DNA from: Agromyces mangrovi
GTDB lineage: Bacteria > Actinomycetota > Actinomycetes > Actinomycetales > Microbacteriaceae
NCBI RefSeq assembly: GCF_030296695.1
Contig: NZ_AP027737.1
Location: 992,001 to 1,056,000 of the forward strand
Length of the DNA stretch: 64,000 nucleotides
Reading direction: 5' to 3'
The notes beneath the pieces were generated by a model. It worked only from the letters and a program-made list of their open reading frames with translations. It did not search any database and was not told the origin of the DNA. The translations under genes and the position numbers were made by a program. Positions within the stretch are counted from its first letter, which is position 1. Each line of letters starts with the position of its first letter. Shown here one piece after another: positions 53,090 to 61,181 of the stretch.

Positions 53090-54607
53090 CTACGCCTCGG
53101 CGGGCAGCACCAGCACGCCGTCGATGCGCCGCGGGATGCCCGCGTAGTCCTCGCGGAGCTCCTCAGGCAGCGCCGACGCGGGCGCACCCTGGTAGGCGAT
53201 CGGCCGCAGGAAGCGCCGGATGGCGCTCACGCCCACCGAGGTGTGCTGCGAGTTGGTCGAGGGCCAGGTGCCGCCGTGGTGCTGGCCCCACGAGACGCGC
53301 ACGCCGGTCGGGTACCCGTTGAACACGATGCGGCCGGTGCGCGGGGCGAGGTCGGCGAGCAGCTCGTCGACCAGCGACGCGTCGGCGTCCTCGCTGTGGA
53401 TGGTCGCGGTGAGCGAGTCGGGCACGGCGTCGAGCGCGGCGCCGATCTCGGCCGCGTCGTCGTAGCGGGCGACCACGATGAGGGGGCCGAAGGCCTCCTC
53501 GGCGTGCTCGGGCGAGAGGTCGGAAGCGTCGACCTGGAGCACGACCGGAGTTGCGGCGAACCCGTCGCCCGAGGCATCCGCCCCCTCGGCCACCGTGGAC
53601 GCGCCAGCGGCCAGGATGCGGTCGCGGATCTCGCCGAACGACCCCGAGATGCGGCCGTTGAGCAGGGTCTGGGCGGATGCCTCGCCGGCACGCTCCGCGA
53701 GCCCTGCGACGAGTGCGTCACCGGCGTCGCCGCGCGGCACGAAGGCGATGCCGGGCTTGGTGCAGAACTGTCCGGCGCCAAGCGTGAACGAGCCGAACAG
53801 GCCCTCGGCGATGGCGCCCGCGCGCGCTGCAGCGGCGGCGGGGGTGATGACGAGCGGGTTGAGGCTCGACAGCTCGCCGTAGAACGGGATCGGCTCGGGG
53901 CGCGCGTTGATGATGTCGAGCAGGGCCTTGCCGCCGGAGAGCGACCCGGTGAAGCCGACGGCGCGGATGCGCGGGTCGGCGACGAGCGTGCGGCCCGCCT
54001 CGGTGCCGTAGACGATGCCGACCGTGCCCTCGGGGGCGCCGTACGCGGCGACGGCGCGAGCGATCGCGGCGTGCGAGCGCTTCGCGGTCTCGAGGTGCGA
54101 CGAGTGCGCCTTCACGACGACCGGGTTGCCGCCGGCGAGCGCCGAGGCGGTGTCGCCGCCCGCGACCGAGAACGCGAACGGGAAGTTGCTCGAGCCGAAC
54201 ACGCCGACCGGGCCGATCGGCACGAGCATGCGGCGGATCTCGGGCTGCGGCCCGAGCGGGGTGTCGCCCGCGTGGTCGATCGTCGCCTCGAGGTAGGAGC
54301 CCTCGCGGAGCGCCTCGGCGAAGAGGCGGAACTGGAAGGCGGCGCGGCCGACCTCGCCGGGCAGGCGCGGGCTGCCGAGGCCGGTCTCGCGGTCGGCGGC
54401 CTCGACGAGCGCGTCGCGGTCGGCCTCGAGGGCGTCGGCGATGGCGTCGAGGAGGCCGGCGCGCCAGGCGCGGCTCGAACGGCCGAGCACCGCGAAGGCG
54501 TCGGCGGCGCGGCCGATGACGGCGGCGGTCTCGTCGGCGGTGCAGGGGGCGATGCCGGTGTCGGTCGTCTCGCCGGTGCGCGGGTTGGTCGACTGCAGGG
54601 TGGTCAT
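53090..54607 (-). CDS. Aldehyde dehydrogenase, alpha-ketoglutarate semialdehyde (2,5-dioxovalerate) type
   Basis: A 505-residue NAD(P)-dependent aldehyde dehydrogenase. The catalytic cysteine is in AGQFCTKPG and the general base in FYGELSS; VGVFGSSNFPFAFSVAGGD and GFTGSLSGGKALLD form the cofactor site. These segments match the 2,5-dioxovalerate dehydrogenase clade that makes 2-oxoglutarate in oxidative pentose and hexarate routes. It lies 17 bp after the FAH gene, matching the XylX-XylA order of the Weimberg pathway. GGAG precedes the ATG at 54607. Confidence 0.85.
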   Translation of the reverse strand: MTTLQSTNPRTGETTDTGIAPCTADETAAVIGRAADAFAVLGRSSRAWRAGLLDAIADALEADRDALVEAADRETGLGSPRLPGEVGRAAFQFRLFAEALREGSYLEATIDHAGDTPLGPQPEIRRMLVPIGPVGVFGSSNFPFAFSVAGGDTASALAGGNPVVVKAHSSHLETAKRSHAAIARAVAAYGAPEGTVGIVYGTEAGRTLVADPRIRAVGFTGSLSGGKALLDIINARPEPIPFYGELSSLNPLVITPAAAAARAGAIAEGLFGSFTLGAGQFCTKPGIAFVPRGDAGDALVAGLAERAGEASAQTLLNGRISGSFGEIRDRILAAGASTVAEGADASGDGFAATPVVLQVDASDLSPEHAEEAFGPLIVVARYDDAAEIGAALDAVPDSLTATIHSEDADASLVDELLADLAPRTGRIVFNGYPTGVRVSWGQHHGGTWPSTNSQHTSVGVSAIRRFLRPIAYQGAPASALPEELREDYAGIPRRIDGVLVLPAEA

Positions 54608-54624
54608 GCGTTGCTCCTCGGAGT

Positions 54625-55845
54625 TCAGGTCAGCAGGCCGCGGCGGGCGAGGCCGCGGTAGAGGTCGTCGATGCCGAAAGTCCACGGCTCTGCCGCATCC
54701 GTCGGGCGCACCCGGTTCACGAGCCCGCCGAGGCGCGGCTCGGCGATGCGCACGATGTCGCCGTCGCGGTGGGTGAACCCGCGGCCGGGCTCGTCGCGGT
54801 CGTCGACCGGCGCGAACATGGTGCCGAGGAACAGCACGAAGCCGTCGGGGTAGCGGTGGTGCGCGCCGATGGTCTGCGCGACCAGGTCGGCCGGGTCGCG
54901 GCTGATCTGCGCGAGCGGGCTCGTGCCGTCGAGGCGGTACCCCTCCTCGCCGTCGATGCCGAGCGACACCACGCTCGCGCGCAGGTCGTCGAGCCCGTAG
55001 CCGGCGTCGAAGAAGCGGATGAACGGGCCGACCGACGCCGACGCGTTGTTGTCCTTCGCCTTGCCGAGCAGCAGCGCGCTGCGGCCCTCGATGTCACGCA
55101 GGTTCACGTCGTTGCCGAGGCTGGCGCCCACGATGCGGCCGTCGGATGCCACGACGAGCACGACCTCCGGCTCCGGGTTGTTCCACTGCGAGGCCGGGTG
55201 CACGCCGACGTCCACCGCGGGGCCGACCGTCGCGAGCACGGGCGCCTTGGTGAACACCTCGGCGTCGGGGCCGATGCCGACCTCGAGGTACTGGCTCCAC
55301 CAGCCGCGCTCGAGCAGCAGGGCCTTGAGCGCCGCCGCCTCGTCGGAGCCGGGCTTCAGCTCGTCGAGCGAGCCGCCGATCGTGCCGAGGATCTCGGCGC
55401 GGATCGTCGCGGCCGCGTCCTGGTCGCCGCGCGCCCGCTCCTCGATCACGCGCTCGAGCATCGAGACCGGGAAGGTCACGCCCGCGGCCTTCACGACCTG
55501 GAGGTCGATCGGCGAGAGCAGCCACGGCCGCTCGTCGTCGCGCGTCTCGGGCGGGGTGTTCGCGACGAGCTCGTCGAGCGTGCCGAGCACGGGGCCGGAT
55601 GCCGCGGCCAGCGCAGCGGCCGGGTCGGGCGTCTCGCACAGCGCGCGCATGGTCGGGAACGCGGCGCTCACGTCGACGACGCCCTCGGCGCGGATCGCGA
55701 CGACGCTCGGGCCGCCCGCGGCCGGGTCCCAGACGCGTGCGGCGAGCGTGCCGGCGGTGCCGTCGTCGGGCAGCAGGTCGGCCGCGGCGGGCGGCCAGGC
55801 GGCGGTGGACGCTGCGGGTGCCGGATCGGTGGTCGTGGTGCTCAT
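54625..55845 (-). CDS. Fumarylacetoacetate hydrolase family protein, XylX/KdaD-like
   Basis: A 406-residue FAH-fold protein. The N-terminus has LLPDDGTAGTLAARVWDP, GPSVVAIRAEGVVDVSAAFP and MRALCE. The core has NNPEPEVVLVVASDGRIVGA, SLGNDVNLRDIEGRSALL, LGKAKDNNASASVGPFIR and GFVLFLGTMFAPVDDRD. Length and motifs fit the 2-keto-3-deoxy-pentonate dehydratase group (XylX, KdaD) rather than the shorter diketo-fuconate hydrolases. The expected product, 2-oxoglutarate semialdehyde, would feed the adjacent dehydrogenase. Confidence 0.82.
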   Translation of the reverse strand: MSTTTTDPAPAASTAAWPPAAADLLPDDGTAGTLAARVWDPAAGGPSVVAIRAEGVVDVSAAFPTMRALCETPDPAAALAAASGPVLGTLDELVANTPPETRDDERPWLLSPIDLQVVKAAGVTFPVSMLERVIEERARGDQDAAATIRAEILGTIGGSLDELKPGSDEAAALKALLLERGWWSQYLEVGIGPDAEVFTKAPVLATVGPAVDVGVHPASQWNNPEPEVVLVVASDGRIVGASLGNDVNLRDIEGRSALLLGKAKDNNASASVGPFIRFFDAGYGLDDLRASVVSLGIDGEEGYRLDGTSPLAQISRDPADLVAQTIGAHHRYPDGFVLFLGTMFAPVDDRDEPGRGFTHRDGDIVRIAEPRLGGLVNRVRPTDAAEPWTFGIDDLYRGLARRGLLT

Positions 55846-55872
55846 GGTGCTCCTGGGGTCGTCGGGTCGAAC

Positions 55873-56655
55873 CTAGCGGCGGTGGAAGACGCCCGCGCGC
55901 TTCTCCGCGAACGCGGCACGCCCCTCGTCGGCGTCGGCCGTGGCGAACGTGATGGTCTGGAGGTCGCGCTCGTACCGCAGCGCCTCCTCCTGCGTCATGT
56001 TGACCGCGGCGCGCAGGTTCGCCTTGGCGGTCTCCGCGGCGATCGGCGGGCGACTCGAGATGGTCGCGGCGAGCTCCTGCGCGCGGGCGACGAGGCCTGC
56101 GGGCTCGACGAGCTCGGTCACGAGCCCCCAGCGCTGGGCGGTCTCGGCATCGATCGGGTCGCCGGTCATGAGCATGACCGCGGCGTTCGACGGGCCGATC
56201 GAGGTGGTGAGGAACGTCGCCATGCCCCCGCCGCCGATCCAGCCGAGCTTGATCTCGGGCGCCGCGAAGCTCGCGGTGGTCGAGGCCAGGCGGATGTCGC
56301 AGGACAGCGCCGTCTCGAGCCCGCCGCCGAACGCGTAGCCGTTGACCGCGGCGATCACGGGCTTCCGCGCCGCGCGGATCGCGTCGCAGTAGTCGGTGCG
56401 GTTGCGGAACTCCCATGGGGTGGCGTACTTGTCCAAGGAACGGATGTCGCTGCCCGCGCAGAACGCGCGCTCCCCCGCCCCGGTCAGCACGATGGCGCGG
56501 ATCTCGTCGGCGGCATCCGCCCACTCGACGACCTCGACGAGCGCGTCCGACATCTCCTGCGTGACCGAGTTGAGCTTCTCGGGTCGCGCGAGCGTGATGG
56601 TGGCGACGTGGCCGTCGACCTCGAGCAGCACGTGCTCGCTCGTGACCTCGATCAT
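55873..56655 (-). CDS. Enoyl-CoA hydratase/isomerase family protein
   Basis: A 260-residue crotonase-fold protein. It has ITLARPEKLNSVTQEMSDAL, LTGAGERAFCAGSDIRSLD (oxyanion hole), NGYAFGGGLETALSCDIRLA and the second active-site region FAAPEIKLGWIGGGGMATFL. It acts on an acyl-CoA, but the exact reaction is not evident. Its ATG overlaps the stop of the solute-binding-like gene by 4 bp, in a tightly coupled run with a CoA transferase. Confidence 0.88.
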   Translation of the reverse strand: MIEVTSEHVLLEVDGHVATITLARPEKLNSVTQEMSDALVEVVEWADAADEIRAIVLTGAGERAFCAGSDIRSLDKYATPWEFRNRTDYCDAIRAARKPVIAAVNGYAFGGGLETALSCDIRLASTTASFAAPEIKLGWIGGGGMATFLTTSIGPSNAAVMLMTGDPIDAETAQRWGLVTELVEPAGLVARAQELAATISSRPPIAAETAKANLRAAVNMTQEEALRYERDLQTITFATADADEGRAAFAEKRAGVFHRR

Positions 56656-57791
56656 CGGTGGGTTCCTCCTGAAAGCGCGGGCGCGGCGGCCAGCGCGTCG
56701 TACATGGTGTTGATGCGGGCGACGGATGCCACGGGGTCGGCCCCGCCCGTGAGTGCCTCGCGGAGCACGGCCGACGCCGCCGACTGGAACGGGATGTACC
56801 CCGGCACGCGCGGGCGCACCCACGAGTCGTCGATCGTGGCCAGCGTGTTGCGGTAGAAGTCGCCGGATGCCGCGTTGACGGCGTCGTCGGTCCACGCCGA
56901 GCGCAGGCTCGGCTGGCCGTCGTTGGCGGGGATGAACCCGGCCTGCAGGTCGGGGTCGAGGAGCCCGGCGAGGTGGTCGACGAGCGCCTCGTCGGGGTGG
57001 CAGCGGGCGGAGAGCGCGATGCCCGTGCCGCCGATGGTCGAGCCGCGGCGGCCGCCCGGGGTCGCCGCCGGCGCGTCCTCGAACGCGAGTGCGCCGGGGC
57101 CGGTCGCGTTGGTCACGTAGCCGTAGACGAGCGGGATGTAGGCGATGTCGCGCGCCTGCTGCATGCGGTCGAGCAGGCCGATCGGGTTCTGCGCATCTGC
57201 GCCCGCGGGCTGGTGCGCGGCGAGCCGGGCGAGGATGCCGAACGCCTCGGCGCCTACGGACTCGGAGACGAGGCCCTCGCCCGGCACGACCCGCGGCTCC
57301 TCGCCGAGGGCGACGCAGAGCGACGCGAAGCTGAGGAACGCGTGCGGGCCGGCGAGGCTCAGCGCCACGGGCACGTCGAGCGCCTCGACCTCGACCCAGG
57401 TCTCGGGCGCGGTCTCGAGCAGCTCGGGCACGCGCACCGCGACCTGGGTCGCGGCGTCGAGCGGCAGCGCCCAGAGGTGACCGTCGAGCCGGTACGAGGT
57501 GAAGCTCGGGCCGACGCAGCCGGCCGCGAGGCGGTCGACCAGTGCTCGACCGAACAGGTCGTCGAGCGGCTGGAGGGACCCGTGCGCGAGCGCGTCGCCG
57601 AGGTGCGGGTGGTCGAGCACGATCACGTCGTAGCGCTCGGCGAGCTCCTCGATCGGCGTCGACTCGAAGCCCTCGAGCGGGTGCACGTCCCACGAGATGA
57701 GCGGGCGGTCGTCGCCGCCGAAGGCGTCCTCCGCGGCACGCTCGAGCGCGTGCCGGCCGCGCGGGTGGTCCCAGGTGAGTCCGCGGTACAT
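56652..57791 (-). CDS. Solute-binding-protein-like protein without signal peptide
   Basis: A 379-residue protein with the fold pattern of family 1 ABC sugar-binding proteins: VIVLDHPHLGDALAHGSLQP, SYRLDGHLWALPLDAATQVA, VPELLETAPETWVEVEAL and GFIPANDGQPSLRSAW. It begins directly MYRGLTWDHPRGRHALERAA with no signal peptide or lipobox. It shares TGATG with the CoA transferase stop and ATGA with the enoyl-CoA hydratase start, so it is made with these cytosolic enzymes. A cytosolic ligand sensor or a binding fold turned enzyme are the two main possibilities; function is unknown. Confidence 0.8.
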   Translation of the reverse strand: MYRGLTWDHPRGRHALERAAEDAFGGDDRPLISWDVHPLEGFESTPIEELAERYDVIVLDHPHLGDALAHGSLQPLDDLFGRALVDRLAAGCVGPSFTSYRLDGHLWALPLDAATQVAVRVPELLETAPETWVEVEALDVPVALSLAGPHAFLSFASLCVALGEEPRVVPGEGLVSESVGAEAFGILARLAAHQPAGADAQNPIGLLDRMQQARDIAYIPLVYGYVTNATGPGALAFEDAPAATPGGRRGSTIGGTGIALSARCHPDEALVDHLAGLLDPDLQAGFIPANDGQPSLRSAWTDDAVNAASGDFYRNTLATIDDSWVRPRVPGYIPFQSAASAVLREALTGGADPVASVARINTMYDALAAAPALSGGTHR

Positions 57792-59077
57792 CACGCCTCG
57801 ACGGGCTCGGGCTCGGCGCGGGGCACGGCGTGCGCGGGCGCGGCCGGGTCGGGGGCGGAGGCCGAGGCGGGGGCATCCGTCGTCTCCTTCGCGGCGCCCG
57901 ACGCGAGCAGCGCGTCGATCGCGGCGTCGTCGAACCCGGCCTGCGCGAGGATCTCGCGCGTGTGCTCGCCGACGCGCGGGGCGCCGCGGACGAGCTTGGG
58001 CGGGGTCTTGGAGAACCGGTACGGGAACCCGGGGGTCTTCACGTGCCCCTCGGTCGGGTGGTCGTACTCGATGAAGGTGCCGTTGTGCACGACCTGCGGG
58101 TCGTCGACGAGCTCCTGGTAGCCGTGCACGGGTCCGATCCACATGCCGGCCGCGCCGAGCGTCTCGATCCAGTAGCCCGACGGCTTCTCGGCGAGCTTCG
58201 CGGCGGTCTTGGCGTGGATCTCGTCGCGACGCGTCCAGCCCTCCACCTCGGAGTTCCAGCCCTCGAACGCGGGCTCGCCGATGAGGCGGCCGAGCTCGTG
58301 CAGGTCGGCGAACGCGAGCGCGACGAAGCCGTCGCTGGTCGCGAACACGCCGTAGGGGGCGCGGATGTAGACGTGCGCGTGCGGCTCGGCCGACCGCTCC
58401 TGGGTCTTCTTGCCGACGGTGAACACCGACAGCTCCTGCATCTGCAGGGTCGTCAGCGCGTCGAGCATGTTCACCGTGACGAGCTGGCCCTCGCCCGTGC
58501 GCTCGCGGTGCAGCAGCGCGGCGAGCACGCCCTCGAACGCGGTCGACGCGGTCACGGCGTCGGCGAGGTACTGGCCCGCGGGCGTCGGCTCGTCGCCGTG
58601 GCGGCCGGCCGAGAGCATCGCGCCCGACATGGCCTGCAGCAGCAGGTCCTGCCCGGGGCGGTCGCGGTACGGGCCGTCCTCGCCGTAGCCCGAGATCGAC
58701 ACGTAGACGATCGACGGGTTGATCGCGCGCAGCGACTCGTAGTCGACGCCGAGGCGCGCGGCGACGCCGGGGCGGTAGTTCTGCAGGAACACGTCGGCGT
58801 CGGCGACGAGGGCGCGCAGCGCCTCCTTGCCGGCATCCGACTTCAGGTCGAGGGCGACCGAGCGCTTGTTGCGGTTGAGCGACAGGAACGAGACGTTGAT
58901 CTCGTTGCCCTGCGCGCCGCCCGCGGCGGCGTGACGCTGCCACTCGCCCGTGGTCGGCTCGACCTTGACGACGTCGGCGCCGAGGTCGCCCAGGCGCTGG
59001 GCGGCGAACGGCCCGGCCATGGCGATGGAGCAGTCGAGCACGCGGTAGCCCGCGAGCACTCCGGTGGACTCGGTCAT
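57791..59077 (-). CDS. CaiB/BaiF CoA transferase family protein
   Basis: A 428-residue class III CoA transferase. It has LAGYRVLDCSIAMAGPFAAQ, RLGDLGADVVKVEPTTG, FLSLNRNKRSVALDLKSDAG, FLQNYRPGVAARLGVDYESL and SISGYGEDGPYRDRPGQDLL (containing the catalytic aspartate region). The C-terminal 35 residues are a low-complexity A/P/E tail. It moves CoA between organic acids; the acid is unknown. The start overlaps the Gfo/Idh stop (ATGA). Confidence 0.9.
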   Translation of the reverse strand: MTESTGVLAGYRVLDCSIAMAGPFAAQRLGDLGADVVKVEPTTGEWQRHAAAGGAQGNEINVSFLSLNRNKRSVALDLKSDAGKEALRALVADADVFLQNYRPGVAARLGVDYESLRAINPSIVYVSISGYGEDGPYRDRPGQDLLLQAMSGAMLSAGRHGDEPTPAGQYLADAVTASTAFEGVLAALLHRERTGEGQLVTVNMLDALTTLQMQELSVFTVGKKTQERSAEPHAHVYIRAPYGVFATSDGFVALAFADLHELGRLIGEPAFEGWNSEVEGWTRRDEIHAKTAAKLAEKPSGYWIETLGAAGMWIGPVHGYQELVDDPQVVHNGTFIEYDHPTEGHVKTPGFPYRFSKTPPKLVRGAPRVGEHTREILAQAGFDDAAIDALLASGAAKETTDAPASASAPDPAAPAHAVPRAEPEPVEA

Positions 59078-60165
59078 CGTGTTCCCTTCGCGGCATCCGC
59101 CGTCTCGTGCTCGTGGACGCGCACCTCGGCGCCGCCCGCAGCGGACGACCGCAGCATGGCGTCGATCAGCTCGATCGAGCGCGCCGCCACCGTGGCATCC
59201 GAGTTGTTCTCCGTGCTCGCCCCCGTGATGAGGTCGATGAACCGGTTCGGCGGCACGATGCATTCGTACGCACCGGCGCCCGGCTCGATGTCGAGGTCCC
59301 ACTTCTGACCGTCGTGGCGGTGCAGGCTGACCCGCTCGCGCTCGGTGTCGACGAGCAGTATGCCCTCGGTGCCGAAGATGCGGAGGTCCACCTGGTACGG
59401 GTCGCCGTCGGGCACGGTCGCGGCGCCCGAGAGCGAGCCGAGCGCGTGGTTGTCGAACGTGATCACGGCGGCGTCGTAGAGGTCGACGGCAGCGCCGGCA
59501 GTCGACACCTTGGACATGACGGATGCCGCCCGCAGCTCGGTCAGCCAGAACAGCAGCGCGCTCGAGTGGGTGACCTGGCCGTGCGCGTACCCGCCGCCGC
59601 GCGACGGCGACTGCCAGGTCGACGGGTCGGGCCCGCTGGTCTGCGAGTCCCAGAGCGCGCGGATGTGGTTCGTGTCGCCGGCGAACAGTCCGGTGGTGGG
59701 CGATGCCATGTTGCAGACGACGTGCTGGATCTCGCCCAGGTGGCCCGCCTCGACGAGCTTCCGCGCCTCGACCGTGAACGGCTTGTAGTTCCAGCCGTAC
59801 GGGGCGAGGAAGTGCACGCCGGCCTCCTCGACGCGGCGCGCGAGCTCCCAGCCCTCGTCGGCGTGCAGGGTGACGGGCTTCTCGACGAGCACGTGCAGGC
59901 CGCGGTCGACCGCCTGCACCGCCTGCGCGAAGTGCAGGTCGTGCGGGGTCGTGACGACGACCGCGTCGAGCCCCTGGTCGAGCAGCTCGTCGTAGTCGCG
60001 CGTGGCCATGCCGAAGCCGAACTGGTCGCGCACGGCCGCGAGTTCAGGGCCGATGCCGCAGACGCCGACGAGCTCGACGTCGTCGCGCCCGGCGAAGATC
60101 GGGAAGTGGTTGCTGGTCGCCCACCAGCCGGCGCCGACCGCGCCGAGGCGCACCTTCCGGCTCAT
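59074..60165 (-). CDS. Gfo/Idh/MocA family oxidoreductase
   Basis: A 363-residue NAD(P)-dependent sugar or polyol dehydrogenase-type protein. The N-terminal Rossmann motif is VRLGAVGAGWWATSNHFPIF; the catalytic-site region is HVLVEKPVTLHADEG with the conserved EKP; APYGWNYKPFT and RGGGYAHGQVTHSSALLFWL form the C-terminal sheet domain. It is coupled by ATGA overlaps to the metallo-hydrolase before it and the CoA transferase after it. Oxidation of a sugar or sugar acid is expected. Confidence 0.87.
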   Translation of the reverse strand: MSRKVRLGAVGAGWWATSNHFPIFAGRDDVELVGVCGIGPELAAVRDQFGFGMATRDYDELLDQGLDAVVVTTPHDLHFAQAVQAVDRGLHVLVEKPVTLHADEGWELARRVEEAGVHFLAPYGWNYKPFTVEARKLVEAGHLGEIQHVVCNMASPTTGLFAGDTNHIRALWDSQTSGPDPSTWQSPSRGGGYAHGQVTHSSALLFWLTELRAASVMSKVSTAGAAVDLYDAAVITFDNHALGSLSGAATVPDGDPYQVDLRIFGTEGILLVDTERERVSLHRHDGQKWDLDIEPGAGAYECIVPPNRFIDLITGASTENNSDATVAARSIELIDAMLRSSAAGGAEVRVHEHETADAAKGTR

Positions 60166-61133
60166 GCCGCGTCCCCCGTCCAGGTCCAGCGTCGTCGTCC
60201 GTCTTCAGCGGTGGCGGATGCCGCGAGCCCGCGCGCCTCCATGCGCTCGAGGTTCCCGGTGACCGGGAAGATCGAGTAGTCGAGGGCTTCCGGGGGCCAC
60301 GGGCCGAGTGCCGGGCCGGCCGCGCGGATCAGTTCGAGCGCCGTGCTCGGGGCATCCTGACCCTTGAGCAGCCCGGCGAGGATCTCGTCGACCTGCTCGG
60401 TGTACGCCTCGCTCTCGTCGAGGAAGGCGGCGACGCCCTCGCCCTCGTAGACCGGGTAGTGCGCGGTGAGCAGCAGGTCGGCGTCGAGCGCTCGGAACGC
60501 GTGGATCGAGTCGACGTAGTCGGCGGTGTCGCGGTAGGTCGGCGGGAAGGCAGGACGGCCGTCGGCGAACGGCACGGTCGCGCCGAGGGTCGCGTCGCCG
60601 ATCATGAGCGCGCGGTTCTCGGGGTCGTACACGGCGACGTGGCCCGGGCTGTGGCCGGGCACGTGCAGCACGGTGACGCTGCGGCCGCCGAGGTCGAAGG
60701 TCTCGCCGCCCTCGAGCGCGCGGTCGACGGGCACGAGCTGCGCCCACTCGCGGATCGACGCCGTCAGCTCGGGCGGGTCGACGAAGCCGTCGGTGTCGAT
60801 GAACTCGCCGTAACGGGAGTCGATGAGCGCCTCGACGTCTTCGACCAGCGGCACGTCGGCGGCGCCCGCCATGACCTGCACGTGCGGCAGCGCCTCCGTC
60901 AGGGCGCGGTTGCCGCCCGTGTGGTCCCAGTCGCAGTGCGTGTTGACGGCCCACTTCACCTTCGCGCGCGGAATGCCCACCTCGTCGAGGTACGGCAGCA
61001 GCGTCTCGGTGATCGACGCCGGCACGCCCGTGTCGACGAGCAGCGCGGCATCCGTGCCGACCAGCAGGTAGAGGGCGACGAAGCGCTCTTCGAGGGGTGC
61101 CTGCACGCGGTGCAGGCCGGGGCGGATCTCCAT
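60162..61133 (-). CDS. MBL-fold metallo-hydrolase with altered metal motif
   Basis: A 323-residue metallo-beta-lactamase-fold protein. The metal motif reads NTHCDWDHTGGN, so the usual HxHxDH appears as H-C-D-W-D-H and lacks the second histidine. HVPGHSPGHVAVYD, IGDATLG and LTAHYPVYEG supply the later ligands. A C-terminal helical extension (about 235-323) may form an interaction domain. In this sugar-acid operon it could act as a lactonase or acyl-CoA thioesterase; neither is proven. Its stop overlaps the Gfo/Idh start. Confidence 0.85.
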   Translation of the reverse strand: MEIRPGLHRVQAPLEERFVALYLLVGTDAALLVDTGVPASITETLLPYLDEVGIPRAKVKWAVNTHCDWDHTGGNRALTEALPHVQVMAGAADVPLVEDVEALIDSRYGEFIDTDGFVDPPELTASIREWAQLVPVDRALEGGETFDLGGRSVTVLHVPGHSPGHVAVYDPENRALMIGDATLGATVPFADGRPAFPPTYRDTADYVDSIHAFRALDADLLLTAHYPVYEGEGVAAFLDESEAYTEQVDEILAGLLKGQDAPSTALELIRAAGPALGPWPPEALDYSIFPVTGNLERMEARGLAASATAEDGRRRWTWTGDAA

Positions 61134-61181
61134 CGGTCCTGGTCTCTCTCGTGTCGGTGTGTCAGCTCGCGTCGGGGAGGC

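Noticed and set aside
54625..55845. 2,4-diketo-3-deoxy-L-fuconate hydrolase for the fucose pathway
   Set aside because: At 406 residues, with the XylX-like N-terminal domain and a neighbouring 2,5-dioxovalerate-type dehydrogenase, it fits the pentonate dehydratase group better; the alternative is kept only as a minor possibility.
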